Positions 1-9,925 are shown, numbered from the stretch's first letter. The stretch is 22,635 nt of DNA from Hypsibius dujardini (GCA_001579985.1 LRSR01011762.1:1-22635), one strand, 5' to 3'. Notes: generated by a model from the sequence alone, not told the origin. Made by a program: numbers and translations.

Positions 1-74
1 ACAGACAGACAGACAGATAGACAGATAGACAGATAGACAGGCAGGCAGACAGGCAGACAGGCAGACAGGCAGAC
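1..74. repeat. ACAG/AGGC tetranucleotide tract in NR2E intron
   Basis: ACAG, ATAG and AGGC units run from the window edge up to the donor of the exon at 80. On the gene's sense strand this reads CTGT-type. Confidence 0.9.
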
Positions 75-79
75 ATTAC

Positions 80-658
80 CTGGTCTCTTATCTGAATGGA
101 GCTGCCGATCTGCACTACCCATAGGGCCACTTCATACAGGATTCCAATTGACATCCGTAGTCGCGCCACAGCCGCTTCATCGCTGGCATTCCTTCCGTCT
201 CGAAATTCATGAGCGTATTTATTGACAAAATTCTCAATAAGCTCTTCGTTGGAGACCGGCGGCAAGATATCCTGATTTTTCGGTCGCCGTGGTCCTCTCT
301 CGTGCTGGAGCGCTAAATAATATGAGAAGGACAGGAAGAGAGTGAGACACAGGCAGCACAGAATTAAACGCTGTTGTTTTGCACTTTACTCCGCGATCCT
401 CATCGATTATCGAATTAGCAATTAAAAGTGTGAGAATCGAACCAGATGCGATGGATGCCTCGAGAGGGTCGACAATCTGCGTGCAGAATTTAGACAACCA
501 CTATTTCCACAGACAAAGATCGCCTAAACGCTTTCACGTTCACTCTTTGAGATATTCTTGAGCCGATCGATCCGGTAAAACTTAGTGCCGCCGTAGAAGA
601 CAAGTGTCAAAAGTGAGAAATCACTATTATGCAAACGAAGACTGTTATTGAAGCTTGT

Positions 659-703
<45 letters not shown>

Positions 704-964
704 GACTGACAATCCGAGTCCTCACCCTGTGTTCGGACCTGTTTTATTCTCACCGTTTTTGTTCATCCCAACATCCAGGCAGCGATCCAGACGGCAGGCG
801 CGACATTGATTGCGATGCGTTTTATCAACCAGACACTTTCCTCTGCTGGTGTCGGCGCTTTTGCAGCAATATGCCCGGTTCCTTTGAAAGCACAGAATCA
901 GAGCAACAAACACAGACAGGCAGACAGACAGACAGCAGAGACAGACAGACAGAGACAGACAGAC

Positions 965-1002
<38 letters not shown>

Positions 1003-1210
1003 TGAACCAGTTAGACTAACTTGTGAATTGAGCGCTTGAAGAAGCCGGAACAACCATCGCAGCTGAATATTCCGTAATGTTTCCCGCTGGACCGATCGCC
1101 GCACACCTGACAGAAAATCTCCAAAAGCCGATCGCCTGAAATGCAGAAGAAATGCAGAATCCGCCATTAATTGCCACTTTGAAATTATAAAACTTACTTT
1201 GGCGCTCCAT
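80..1210 (-). CDS. NR2E-family nuclear receptor (tailless/fax-1/Hr51/dsf group), 5' portion
   Basis: Coding exons on the minus strand are 1198-1210, 1021-1135, 754-881 and 80-312. Each ends in GT and is preceded by AG, and phase closes at every join, giving 163 residues before the window edge. The first zinc finger has C13, C16, C30 and C33, with P-box CDGCSG followed by GFFKRSIH. The second finger has C49, C59, C69 and C72 within [14 protein letters not shown]. The post-finger box [10 protein letters not shown] and the start of the ligand-binding domain ([14 protein letters not shown]) follow. The protein is a DNA-binding orphan nuclear receptor, expected to act in the nucleus. Nine residues between C49 and C59 resemble the fly Hr51/dsf and nematode fax-1 type as I recall it; vertebrate TLX has fewer. 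The ATG at 1210 follows an in-frame TAA. The N-terminus is very short, and the first coding exon holds only 13 nt. The rest of the ligand-binding domain lies beyond position 1. The exact subfamily is uncertain. Confidence 0.9.
659..700. repeat. (CA)n dinucleotide tract in NR2E intron 3
   Basis: An uninterrupted alternation of A and C covers about 40 bp. It reads (GT)n on the receptor's sense strand. Confidence 0.95.
905..1002. repeat. (ACAG)n tract in NR2E intron 2
   Basis: ACAG units with a few ATAG and AGGC variants fill most of the 139-bp intron 882-1020. On the sense strand the tract reads CTGT, directly before the 3' splice site at 882-883. Confidence 0.95.
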
Positions 1211-1319
1211 CTTTCTGGCACCTTCCCGATTGAGTTAGCAACTGAGCTCTCACAGCGTGTCCGTGATCGCCGCGGGAAATCCACTCACCGGATCTCGCAG
1301 ACCGAGTTAAGCGCCCCTG

Positions 1320-1326
1320 CTTTATA
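1320..1326 (-). promoter_or_regulatory. TATA box candidate for the NR2E gene
   Basis: TATAAAG on the minus strand lies about 110 bp upstream of the receptor ATG at 1210. A strong donor-like GTGAGT at about 1287 just downstream could define a 5' UTR intron. Inferred from motif and position only. Confidence 0.4.
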
Positions 1327-1395
1327 GAATGAGCGGGGATCAAGCAAGGCGCGTTCCAAAACTAGTCCACATCATCACGCAAGCTGTACATACAC

Positions 1396-1468
1396 TGACT
1401 GTATACAGACAGTGTATACAGACAGTGCAGTGTATACAGACAGTGCAGTGTATACAGACAGTGCAGTC
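1396..1468. repeat. About 20-bp tandem repeat, partly palindromic
   Basis: About four copies of a unit containing GTATACAGACAGTGCAGT lie upstream of the NR2E promoter. Each unit holds the self-complementary hexamer GTATAC. The rest of 1211-2362 shows no gene. Confidence 0.85.
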
Positions 1469-1994
1469 GGCAAATCACTTTCTTGTCGTCCAGCAGATAA
1501 ATCGATAAAAAAATTCCGTTTCACGCTTTCGGAACTGGAATTTGCCCGTCAGATTCACTCTTTTAAATGGCCAATAAATAGCCCATGAAAAACTAAAACT
1601 ATTCAACTAATTAGGTCTTAATCGTCTTAAGAAATAAGTTATCAAGGATTTTAACTAGAGTCTGTTCGGAGCCAACACGTAACTCAAGTCTTGTCCTTAA
1701 CTGAAGTTAAGGTTAGCGTGTTAACGTATGGCGCTTCATTTGTGTGTTCCCCTGCCTCGAATAGTTATTCTGAATCCAGATATAAAATCACTCCAAGCAT
1801 GAAAAGCACTTTGGTGCTTCGTCATGCCTACGACTGACTATGCCCAGGAAGGTGAACGGATTTTACCGGACATCAAGACGGGAAAACGTTGCAAATCATT
1901 TGTTTTATGACTGCAAAACAAAAATACTGGGACGTTAAAATAAAAACAAAATTACACGTTGAAAGACACGTAAAAAACTGCAATCCCATCCAGG

Positions 1995-2360
1995 CAGGGT
2001 CCCCCAGGTTCCCCAAAGTCCCCCAGGGTTCCTAATGGTTCCCCCAAGGTTCCCCCAAGGGTACTCCAAGGTTCTCCAAGGGTTCCCCAAGGTCCTCCAG
2101 GGTTCCCCTAGGGTTCCCCAAGGTCCTCCCATGGTCCTGCCAGGGTTCCCCAAGGGTCCTCCCAGGGTTCCCCAAGGGTCCTCCCAGGGTTCCCCAAGGT
2201 TCTCCCAGGGTTCCCCAAGGGTCCTCCCAGGGTTCCCCCAAGGGTCCTCCCAGGTTCCCCCAAGGTCCTCCAGGGTTCCCCCAGGGTTCCCCAAGGTCCT
2301 CCCATGGTCCTGCCAGGGTTCTCCAAGGGTCCTCCAGGGTTCCCCCAGGGTCCCCCCGGG
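1995..2360. repeat. G+C-rich minisatellite after the YEATS gene stop codon
   Basis: Many variant copies of a unit of about 11 and 22 bp (plus strand near CCAGGGTTCCCCAAGGGTCCT) run to within a few bases of the YEATS stop codon. The array therefore probably forms the 3' UTR or 3' flank of that gene. Long open frames here on both strands are artefacts of the repeat. Confidence 0.9.
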
Positions 2361-2362
2361 CT

Positions 2363-5141
2363 CTACCCGAGATCCTCGTCAAAAATGTACGCATCAAAGT
2401 CGCTCAACTGCTTGATCACGGTGACGGTCGCGTCGTCCAGCATGTAGAGGTTGAAGGTGAGCGTCCGTGCCTTCCGGTCCATCACGAAGGCCCCCAAGGG
2501 CTCGAGGACGTCCACAATGGCCTGGATGACCGCGCGATCCTCCAGCTGACTCAGCAGCACCTGCAACCGGAATCGCTCCTCCTCCTCCGCGTCCGAGAGG
2601 ATTCGCGGCGGGGTCCCGTGAATAGGGTCCTCGTCCTCGTCCTCGGTGCTGAGGACGATCGGCCGGACGTCGGGAATGAGGACGTCCCGGAAGTCGCCGA
2701 GCTTTCTTCCGATGGCTCGCGAGGCTTTTCGCCGCATCACTTCCGGTTCGCTGTCATCATCCTGGTCATGGTCCGAGGGTTCGGAGAGGGGCAGCCCGTT
2801 GACCTGCTCCAGTCGCGGGGCGCCTCTGTTGGCAACGCGTTGGTCCACCGACGGCAGGAGGAACCCGGTTGAGCCGCGACGCTCCGCGGCGACCCCGACA
2901 ACGGGCTGACGTTTTTCATCCCGTTGACGGTACGCGGTGTCCTCCTCCTCCTCGTCGGACTCGTAAAGGCCTTCGTCGTCGTCGTCGTCCATGGACCCGC
3001 TTCCACCCGGATCTGCGCGAAAAACACCGAAACATGTGAACAAGATTACAGCAGTTTTACTGAAATATATTTAAAACATAATTAAAAGATATTTCAAATA
3101 CATTTAAAATATTTTTAAAACATAATTAAAACATATTTAAAATATATTTAAAATATATTTAAAACATAATTAAAAGATGTTTCAAATATATTTAAAATAT
3201 ATTTAAAATATATTTAAAATATAATTAAAATAGCTAAAAAAGCGCTTTCTATTCTAAATAAAATACATTTTTATTTCCCATGTCCTGCGACAACGTGACT
3301 GCACTGTAGATGTAATGCAGACTTATCTAACAGCAGCTGCCAATAAACCAGTTCTCATTCCCACAACTGCTGACTACTTTCCTATAAATCATTATTTTTC
3401 TGACACTAGTAACACGCATACGTAATTAATGTATGCAGCTATTCATAGTCGCATTGTTCCTACCCGCAAGGCGAGCTATGTCTGCTTCTGGAGGTCTCTC
3501 CCGCAGGTCATGCTATTAACAAAGATCTGCGAGCGCCTTCTCGTAATGAGAATTACATCACTTGATCCAAGAATTATAGTGAGAATGGATTCAATCGAAC
3601 TGCCCTGCTGGATCAAATGGATAAGGGAAGAAAGAAGGCGTCTGCCTGCCTGCCTGTCTGCATGCGTGTCTGTCTGCCTGCCTGCGTGTCTGTCTGTCTG
3701 CGTGTCTGTCTGTCTGTCTGTCTGTCTTTCTGTCTTTCTGTCTGTCTAGTCTGTCTGTCTGTCTGTCTGTCTGTACGTCAGTCCCTTCATTGTACCGATG
3801 CATGTCTGTACATGAACGGTCGTGCCTGCCTGCCTGTGACTACGCAAATCTCTCTCATACGTCATACCATCCTGATAAGTTCTCGATAAGGAGTAGGATC
3901 TTACCGTCTCTCACATCGGGCGACAAAGGCGACATCGGCGTCCTGGGTACGGCCGTATGTGCCTTGATCCGATCCGTCAGCAGGTCCATATTGTTGAAAC
4001 TCGATTTTCGCGACGGCGACATACCAGAGGTAGTGGTGGTGTATGAGGAGGACCCACCAGAACCAGTCGGTGGAGAAAGAAACGATGATTCGAGATCAGA
4101 CGTCGTCGTTGCAGTCACCGAAACAGGTCGAACATCCGCCGATCTGGCTGTCGAAGATTTCGATTTCGACGCTGCTGCATCCGCTGCCGCAATGGATGCA
4201 GCCGTCTTGCCAGACTTATCAGCTGTTGTCGCGCGACTTTCCGCGACTGCCTTATCACCGCCGACTCCCCGTGCTGCTTTCGCTGTCGCCGCCGATGATG
4301 CCTTGCCTGGAGCAGGCACTGACACAGACAACACGTCGGTAGCCCCGTTGGGCTTGCCTTTCGACGAAGCCTTGCTGCGCTGAACAGCCGGCGGGGGAGA
4401 GACACCCTTGACTTTTTTACTGCTGCCACCACTGCCACCACTGCTACCACTGCCACCACTGCTGCCATTGGTACCACTGTTACCGTTGGTACCGGTGCCG
4501 GTGGTGGGGTTGTTGATACGCGTCTTCGATGAGACGGTGATGGACTGCGCCAGTGTCATGCCGAAAATGCGGGCAAACTCCTCGAAGGAGGGGGCAGCCT
4601 CGAAGGTGTCCGGAATGAGGTGCACTCCTTCCCCCGCGGCGTGATTGAACTTTTGCTCGAGTTTGTCGGCCGGCTGGAGGGCGCTGATGTCGGTCTCGAG
4701 CATGCCGTTGCCGCCGCCGTCGAGGAGCTTCCGGCGGAACTCAAAGTGCGGGGACTGGAAGGTGATCTTCTCGATCTGCAGGTGGTTGGAGGAGTGCTCG
4801 GGGATGAGGGAGAGGGCGTAGTCGAAGCGAATCTTCTTGGGCTGGTTCTCGCCCGGCTTGTCGAAGTGCACGTCGATGTACATCATGAAGCCCGCGTAGC
4901 CGGACTCGCGGATCTGGTAGGGCGGCCGGTCGCAGACACGGAGCGGCTCTTGGAAGCTGTTGTGCAGGTGAAAGACCACCTTGCGGATGAATTTTTGTAT
5001 GTCACCGCCGTCGGCGGATCCGCGTACGAAGACGATCCAATCATGCGTGATGTCTGCTCAAGACAAAGGGGGGAGGGATAATTAAAGCAAAAATAACAGG
5101 CGCTGGGAGATTCGTAGTCAATCAGTAAGTGGCCAGACAGC

Positions 5142-5179
<38 letters not shown>

Positions 5180-5475
5180 GCCAGACAGTAAGTATTTGCT
5201 AACAAGCCAAGGAGCGTCGATGATGATGACAACTTCCCAGCCGGTTCAGACAATGTAAAACAGTAAGTAGAGCCGACACGACACCAGTGCAGTAGATGTT
5301 TTAGTACGTGCCAACAAATGTACAACAAAATAATTAAAGGCACACATATGAACAATTTGAGAACAGGCATTAAGAAAGGGAGCTCCGGCAGCGTCTCTGT
5401 ACCTTGATTGGCATCCGGACGATAATACGCAGCATGCCCAACCTCCAGTGCCACTTGAATGCTACTCGCCGCCAT
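2363..5475 (-). CDS. ear: AF9/ENL-type YEATS domain protein (Drosophila ear homologue)
   Basis: Three minus-strand exons, 5403-5475, 3905-5053 and 2363-3012, join in phase to give 623 residues. Residues ~5-140 form a YEATS domain, a reader of acyl-lysine on histone H3: THDWIVFVRG, FHLHNSF (H55, S57, F58), RPPYQIRESGYAGF (Y77, F80) and SPHFEFRRKLL. A Ser/Gly/Thr-rich, low-complexity linker follows (~150-400), then an acidic run of Asp and Glu. The C-terminus (~550-620) is an ANC1 homology domain (VLLSQLEDRAVIQAIVDVL, TLTFNLYMLDD), which in AF9/ENL recruits AF4-family and DOT1L partners of the super elongation complex. The AHD exon alone is hard to recognise; phase-correct splicing across 3013-3904 ties it to the YEATS exons. 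The ATG at 5475 matches the family N-terminus (MAASSIQVALEVGH), although the frame stays open upstream. An Ile (I26) replaces the usual cage Phe just before THDW. Confidence 0.93.
3055..3235. repeat. A+T-rich minisatellite in YEATS gene intron 2
   Basis: Tandem variants of ATTTAAAATATATTTAAAA and CATAATTAAAA, units of about 10-18 bp, start roughly 40 bp upstream (in sense) of the exon 3 acceptor. Almost no G or C is present, in sharp contrast to the flanking exon. Confidence 0.9.
3640..3775. repeat. (CTGT)n/(CTGC)n tract in YEATS gene intron 2
   Basis: CTGT and CTGC units with CGTG interruptions. On the sense (minus) strand this reads ACAG, opposite to the tract in intron 1. The remainder of intron 2 (3013-3904) shows no other feature. 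Confidence 0.95.
5134..5190. repeat. (ACAG)n tract in YEATS gene intron 1
   Basis: About 55 bp of ACAG units in intron 5054-5402. On the sense strand it reads CTGT. Confidence 0.95.
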
Positions 5476-5714
5476 AATAAATCTCCCGGAAATTGCACCG
5501 CAATCAGAAGAATCGCTCGCGGACGACGCGGAGCGCAACAACGGCACCCTGTCACGTCGTCGTCGCTGAAGACCTCCCAAAATCAACCGCCATTTCAGGG
5601 GTCATACATGCTGTCAGTCACCTCAGAATCATCAGCGACCTCTGCAATACAAGAGTAAATAAAGAGAAAAGTCATTAGGATCACGATCAAAACCACTAAC
5701 AAAATTCCACTACA

Positions 5715-5975
5715 AAGTGAAGTCAATCAACCGATCGATCAACCGAACCACCACAAGCTTAAAAGACGCAAGCAATCAAGCGATCAATCAACCGATCAAT
5801 CAACCGAACCACCACAAGCTTAAAAGACGCAAGCAATCAAGCAATCAATCAACCGATCAATCAACCGAACCACCACAAGTTTAACAGACGCAATCAATCA
5901 ACCGATCAATCAAGCAATCAATCGAACCAATCACCACAAGCTTAAGAGACGCAAGCAATCAAGCGATCAATCACC
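5715..5975. repeat. About 62-bp tandem repeat rich in AATCAATCAACC
   Basis: Four imperfect copies of a unit combining AATCAATCAACCGAACCACC and ACAAGCTTAAAAGACGCAAG lie upstream of the YEATS gene. This belongs to the TTGATT/AATCAA repeat family seen elsewhere in the window. Confidence 0.9.
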
Positions 5976-6529
5976 AACGTAAATGAGGCAGTCCCTACCT
6001 CTTTCTCGAAAGATATTCCTTCTATTTTCGCGGTCCAGAAATAACTGCACTGACACTTCCCGATTCATTAAATAACACAAACAAACAAGTGGGAATTTGT
6101 TTCTCCGACTGTGGATCACATCTGCCGCACATCGGAGATTTCCGCCACAATCAGCTGATCCGATTTGAATCGAGGACGAAAAAAAAGAAAATATCTTCTC
6201 CCAATTAAGCCGCTCGGTTTCCCCGTAGAAAGTCCCTCTCCAAATGAGTTGGAAATATCTTCACGGAGTGTTGAGACGAGGGAAGAGAAATGCAAATCAG
6301 AGCAAGTGCGTAAAAACTAACAATTGTTTTTTTTATTTTGCTTTAATTTTGTTTTCGTGGCGTTCACGGAGCGTGCGTTTTCTGGCTAAATATGTCACAC
6401 AGATCTAGTTAGAGCCGATTTTAATGCGCCACTACTACCACGAGCACTGTGTATGCGGGGCTAATCTGAGGACATAAATGGACGCAACTTGGACAGCCAA
6501 GCATTGCGGCCACTCAAGTAGGCTGGCGT

Positions 6530-6708
6530 CGTGTAATTCGCCCCTCGCGCCCGTACCACCCACCCTTGAGCTGCCCTAGGCTTTCTTGAATTCGCCCCTT
6601 GCGCCCGTACCACCCACCCTTGAGCTGCCCTAGGCTTCTTGAATTCGCCCCTCGCGCCCGTACCACCCACCCTTGAGCTGCCCTAGGCTTCTTGAATTCG
6701 CCCCTGAT
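6530..6708. repeat. About 61-bp tandem repeat, three and a half copies
   Basis: Each unit carries AATTCGCCCCTCGCGCCCGT, then ACCACCCACCCTTGAGCTGC and CCTAGGCTTCTTG. Copies are nearly identical, suggesting recent expansion. The array lies in the 1.7-kb divergent intergenic region between the YEATS and stathmin genes. Confidence 0.92.
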
Positions 6709-6890
6709 ATTCTGCCCCCTCGTCCCCTGAATAATCTCAGCGTTTCACGGAAATTTCCGCTTTTATCGATCGCTTTTCATACAATTTCTCGGGCTCGATT
6801 TCAACTGTTGTTGCACGAACTATTTTCGGTAGAAATTTCAAAGTAGCCGTTCCTTCCTAAATTACTGCGTGTATTAGTATCATACAAGAG

Positions 6891-7175
6891 GTAAGTAAAT
6901 TTTGCTGCGTATGTGTTGTTGTTGTTTTTTTGTATACGCGGACAGAATGCTTGGATGACCGAGTTCGAGTCATTCTCGCAGTACGCACATGGCCAAAACC
7001 TTGACTGATCGGGTTCAAAACCCCACCAAGCAAATACGCGAGTAGGCGTAACTCCTATTCCTCGTAAAATAGTTCTAAAGTTTTGCGTATGCGTGTATCA
7101 GCGTTTTGACTGTGATTCGGTCAGCCAAGCATTTCGGCCATACGGACATTAGGCATTTGTTGTCCTTTTTTTCAG
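6891..7175 (+). other. Probable 5' UTR intron of the stathmin gene
   Basis: A consensus donor (CAAGAG then GTAAGT) sits at 6890/6891. A pyrimidine run ending in TTCAG sits at 7175, eight bases before the ATG. This suggests a non-coding first exon ending at 6890. The rest of 5476-6890 (divergent promoter region) has the tandem repeats listed and no other recognisable gene. Confidence 0.45.
6944..7140. repeat. Inverted-repeat element (MITE- or SINE-like) in stathmin 5' region
   Basis: GAATGCTTGGATGACCGA near 6946 and TCGGTCAGCCAAGCATTT near 7117 are inverted repeats matching at 17 of 18 positions, about 190 bp apart. A third related copy (CAGCCAAGCATTGCGGCCA) lies near 6493. Inside are GTTCGAGTC and GGTTCAAAACC, which resemble RNA polymerase III B boxes. 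Its class is unresolved. Confidence 0.5.
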
Positions 7176-7182
7176 AGCAGTA

Positions 7183-8916
7183 ATGGCTCACCAAATCGCA
7201 TCAGACGGATCGCAGGAAGGTTGGTGTGAAAATTAAAAAGGTGATTGCGTATTACTGCACCGCTTTTCTTTTGCAGTGCGTGTCGGTGGAGGAGGTGTGG
7301 CTTTCGCTGTGGGCATCGACTCTCCGGCGGACATTTCGCTTGAGTCGTCCGTCGTTCGTGTGCAGGAGTCCGGGGAGCCGGCTTTAACCGCGGAGCAGAT
7401 CCAGAGGAAGTTGGATGCCGCGGAGATTCGTCGTCAGGTCGGTGTGTGACACTGTGTAAAGGGAGAGAGTCCGGCCATATTGCTATCGAATAGACACACT
7501 CACCTCGCAAGTGGAAAAAATCCTTAATCAGGCCACCCCGAAATCGGATCAATTGTCTCGCAACAGTATCTCGTGCACCTCCCAACAGAGCCCAAGTTTG
7601 CCGCCAGATGGCGCGCGAGATATGGTTTCCAGACATTGATTTGAACGGTTGATTGACTGATTACGTAGCTGCCTGCTGCCCAAGTTTGCCGCCAGACGGC
7701 GCGCGAGATACGGTTTTTAGACATTGATTTGAATGGTTGATTGAATGATTACGTAGCTGCCTGCGCAACTAATTGTTTGGTTCTTGTGTCGAGTGATTGA
7801 TTGCTTGAGTTAGTGTAACTTAGTATTACTCTCAAGTGTTAAGTTTGTATAGTTGAGTTTCGCAATCAATTACTAAAGTTATGTAACATGTTTGAAATTA
7901 AATTAAATATGAATCTGAATTTACCAGTTATCTTGGGTCGGAATTCTATGGACGATCAACTCGTTCCTTTTGTGGAATTGATTATGGACATTTTCATCTA
8001 AAGGTTCTGCCCATTTTCGTTGCAGGCTGCTCTGGATGAAGTCCGTTACCGTGCTGCCGAAGAGGGCCTTAAACTGGAGAAGGCCAGTGAGACCCGCCAA
8101 CATGCTGTGGAAGAGGTGAAGGAGGCATTGGAAGCGCGTCTGGAGAACGCTCAAGCCAATCAGGAAGCCCACCGGGAAGCTCTGCTGGAACGCCTGCACC
8201 AAGAAGTTAGTGAAGTCTTAGCCTCTGTCTGCTTGTTTGTCTATATGCCTGCCTGCCTGCCTGCCTGTTGGCATATATGTCTGACTGTCTATCTGTCTGA
8301 CCGAATGTCTGCCTGTCTATCTGTCTGTCTGTCTGTCTGTTTGATTGTCGGTCTGTCGGTCTGTCTGTCTGTGTCTGTCTGTCTGACTGTCTGTATGACT
8401 GTCTATCTGTCTGTCTGTCTGAATGTTTTTCAACTGTTAGGTCTATCAACTGGAAGTTGGATAGTTAAACAAGTTTATTAGACTGAAAGTAGAGAAAGGA
8501 AAGAAGTACAACAGAGTTAGTAAAGCAACGTACTAGTGAGTCAAACAGTTGTAATGATTGGATATGAGGACTTGTTGGGTGTGGTCCAACATAAGGGATA
8601 TTTATGACAACGGCAACAACATTGCTTCTATATGGTCCGTGCCTGTTTGCAGGAACTTCACCATGAGCAAGTGCTGAGTCGCCGAGCGTACGAATTTCAC
8701 AATCGTGTTCGCGAAATGGACGCCCGCTACAACGAGGTGGAGGGAAAGCAGCATCAAGTTCTGGAGGAGATCGTGAACAAGGTCAAGGAACACGTGAGTT
8801 TTCCTCGACATGAGCGACCTCGCACACGGACACAGACTGACACACAGCCACACAGACAGCCACACAGCCACACAGACAGCCACACAGACAGACAGACAGC
8901 CAGGCAGATAGGCAGC

Positions 8917-8954
<38 letters not shown>

Positions 8955-9458
8955 AACAGACCAATAAGCAGGCAGGCAGGTAGGCAGACATGCCGGCAGA
9001 TGTTACTTATTAGTATTGTTGTTTCGTCGCAGAACGATCGGGTTCAGCAAATTCACGATGAAATGATGGCACATCGCCAGCAGGATCAGGTACGAGAAAG
9101 GTTCCGATTAAATCAAGTAACTCGAATTGCGTTTGGTTGGAATTTCAGTGCTCAGTACTAACTGCTAGTTTGATTTTCCTGACTTCCGATTTTTTTCCAT
9201 CTGGCAACCTTTTATTCTTACCAAAATTGTGCGATGTTTACAAATTAACTGACAATTTTTATTTTCGGGAAAGGTGGATGCCGCCAAGCAGGAAGCCCTG
9301 CGCAAAAAGTGGATGGAAGCGAGCAACCAGCGCGACGTCTACCTGACCATCGCCGAAACGCGACTCCACACTGAGGTGCACAATCCGTTCTGGTTGAAAT
9401 TTCGACATCCAAATCTTCCTAGGCTTAATTCAACTTTCCTTGGCAGAATTTGAACTGA
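7183..9458 (+). CDS. stai: Stathmin-family microtubule regulator
   Basis: Seven coding exons, 7183-7219, 7277-7437, 8026-8205, 8653-8793, 9033-9089, 9274-9375 and 9447-9458, join in phase to 229 residues. The N-terminal cap (GGVAFAVGID) is followed by the family hallmark ALTAEQIQRKLDAAEIRRQ, equivalent to LSLEEIQKKLEAAEERRK of vertebrate stathmin. Nearly all of the rest is one long charged helix: ALEARLENAQANQEAHREAL and LLERLHQE match the ANKENREAQ region, and further heptad-like segments follow to the stop. Stathmins bind two curved tubulin heterodimers and promote microtubule depolymerisation in the cytoplasm. This protein is longer than 149-residue vertebrate stathmin 1, adding helix encoded by exons 4-6, as insect forms also do. 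No Cys-rich palmitoylation segment is visible, so it should be cytosolic. The last coding exon supplies only Asn-Leu-Asn and a stop. The symbol follows Drosophila and is an orthology inference. Confidence 0.85.
7590..7765. repeat. 88-bp tandem duplication in stathmin intron 2
   Basis: Two adjacent copies (7590-7677 and 7678-7765), over 90% alike, begin GCCCAAGTTTGCCGCCAGA and end TTACGTAGCTGCCTGC. Each carries a CCGCCAGAYGGCGC motif. Confidence 0.92.
8222..8428. repeat. (CTGT)n tract in stathmin intron 3
   Basis: CTGT and CTGC units with variants, in the sense orientation of the gene, start about 15 bp after the exon 3 donor. Confidence 0.95.
8828..8990. repeat. (ACAG)n tract in stathmin intron 4
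   Basis: CACACAGACAGC units grade into ACAG and AGGC units. This is the reverse-complement sense of the tract in intron 3, so exon 4 (141 nt) lies between complementary tracts. Confidence 0.95.
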
Positions 9459-9925
9459 AGTCGGACGCGATCCCATCGAGACCGATGACAAGTCGACTCG
9501 ACACCGATGACAAGTCGACTCGACGGCTTTTCTTCTCGACTCGCTTGTTCATCTTTATTTCGTCGTGTTTCGTCGTCATGTTCCACAAAACATTCTCGAT
9601 TGAGCATAATCACAATCCCCAGCAGTTATTCAGGCTGACTTTTACAGGAAGATCATTGTTTCTTAGTTGCATGCTTTCGTTCCTTCTCGCATCTCAGATC
9701 TACAATCTGTATTCCGAAGTTCTTTTGATGTAAACGACACCTGCTCATGCCTGCGGTACGAAAGGTTCCAACCCTTCAGGTGAATCGTTCAACACCTTCT
9801 CTCCTTATCCCTTCGTGCTTCCCTGCGATCCGTATTCTAATTCTTCTTACAAAACGAAGAACCCAAAAGAGTTTGCTCAAAATCGAAACTGTTGCGGTCA
9901 TGGGAATCCGCCGTGGGGAAGGAGG
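9459..9925. other. Convergent intergenic region between stathmin and mTERF-like gene
   Basis: The 467 bp between the two stop codons should hold both 3' UTRs. I see a minus-strand AATAAA (TTTATT at 9554-9559) that could polyadenylate the mTERF-like transcript, and a short duplicated ACCGATGACAAGTCGACTCG at about 9480-9522. No canonical plus-strand signal was found. Confidence 0.4.

Noticed and set aside
2035-2415. Several long open frames rich in Pro/Gly/Trp on both strands
   Set aside because: They are translations of the minisatellite, with no conserved domain and no splice context.
3429-3889. Open frames of repeating Val-Cys-Leu-Ser or Thr-Asp-Arg-Gln, here and at all CTGT/ACAG tracts
   Set aside because: They are translations of tetranucleotide repeats, which leave several frames without stops.
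3790-4383. Plus-strand 197-codon open frame
   Set aside because: It is antisense to the low-complexity Ser/Gly linker of the YEATS protein; codon structure and splice phase support the minus strand.
6946-7035. Possible tRNA gene from GTTCGAGTC and GGTTCAAAACC
   Set aside because: I could not fold acceptor, D and anticodon arms at normal spacing around either box; a repeat remnant is more likely.
9440-9733. 97-codon plus-strand open frame after the stathmin stop
   Set aside because: It overlaps the last stathmin exon out of frame and lies in the convergent 3' region.
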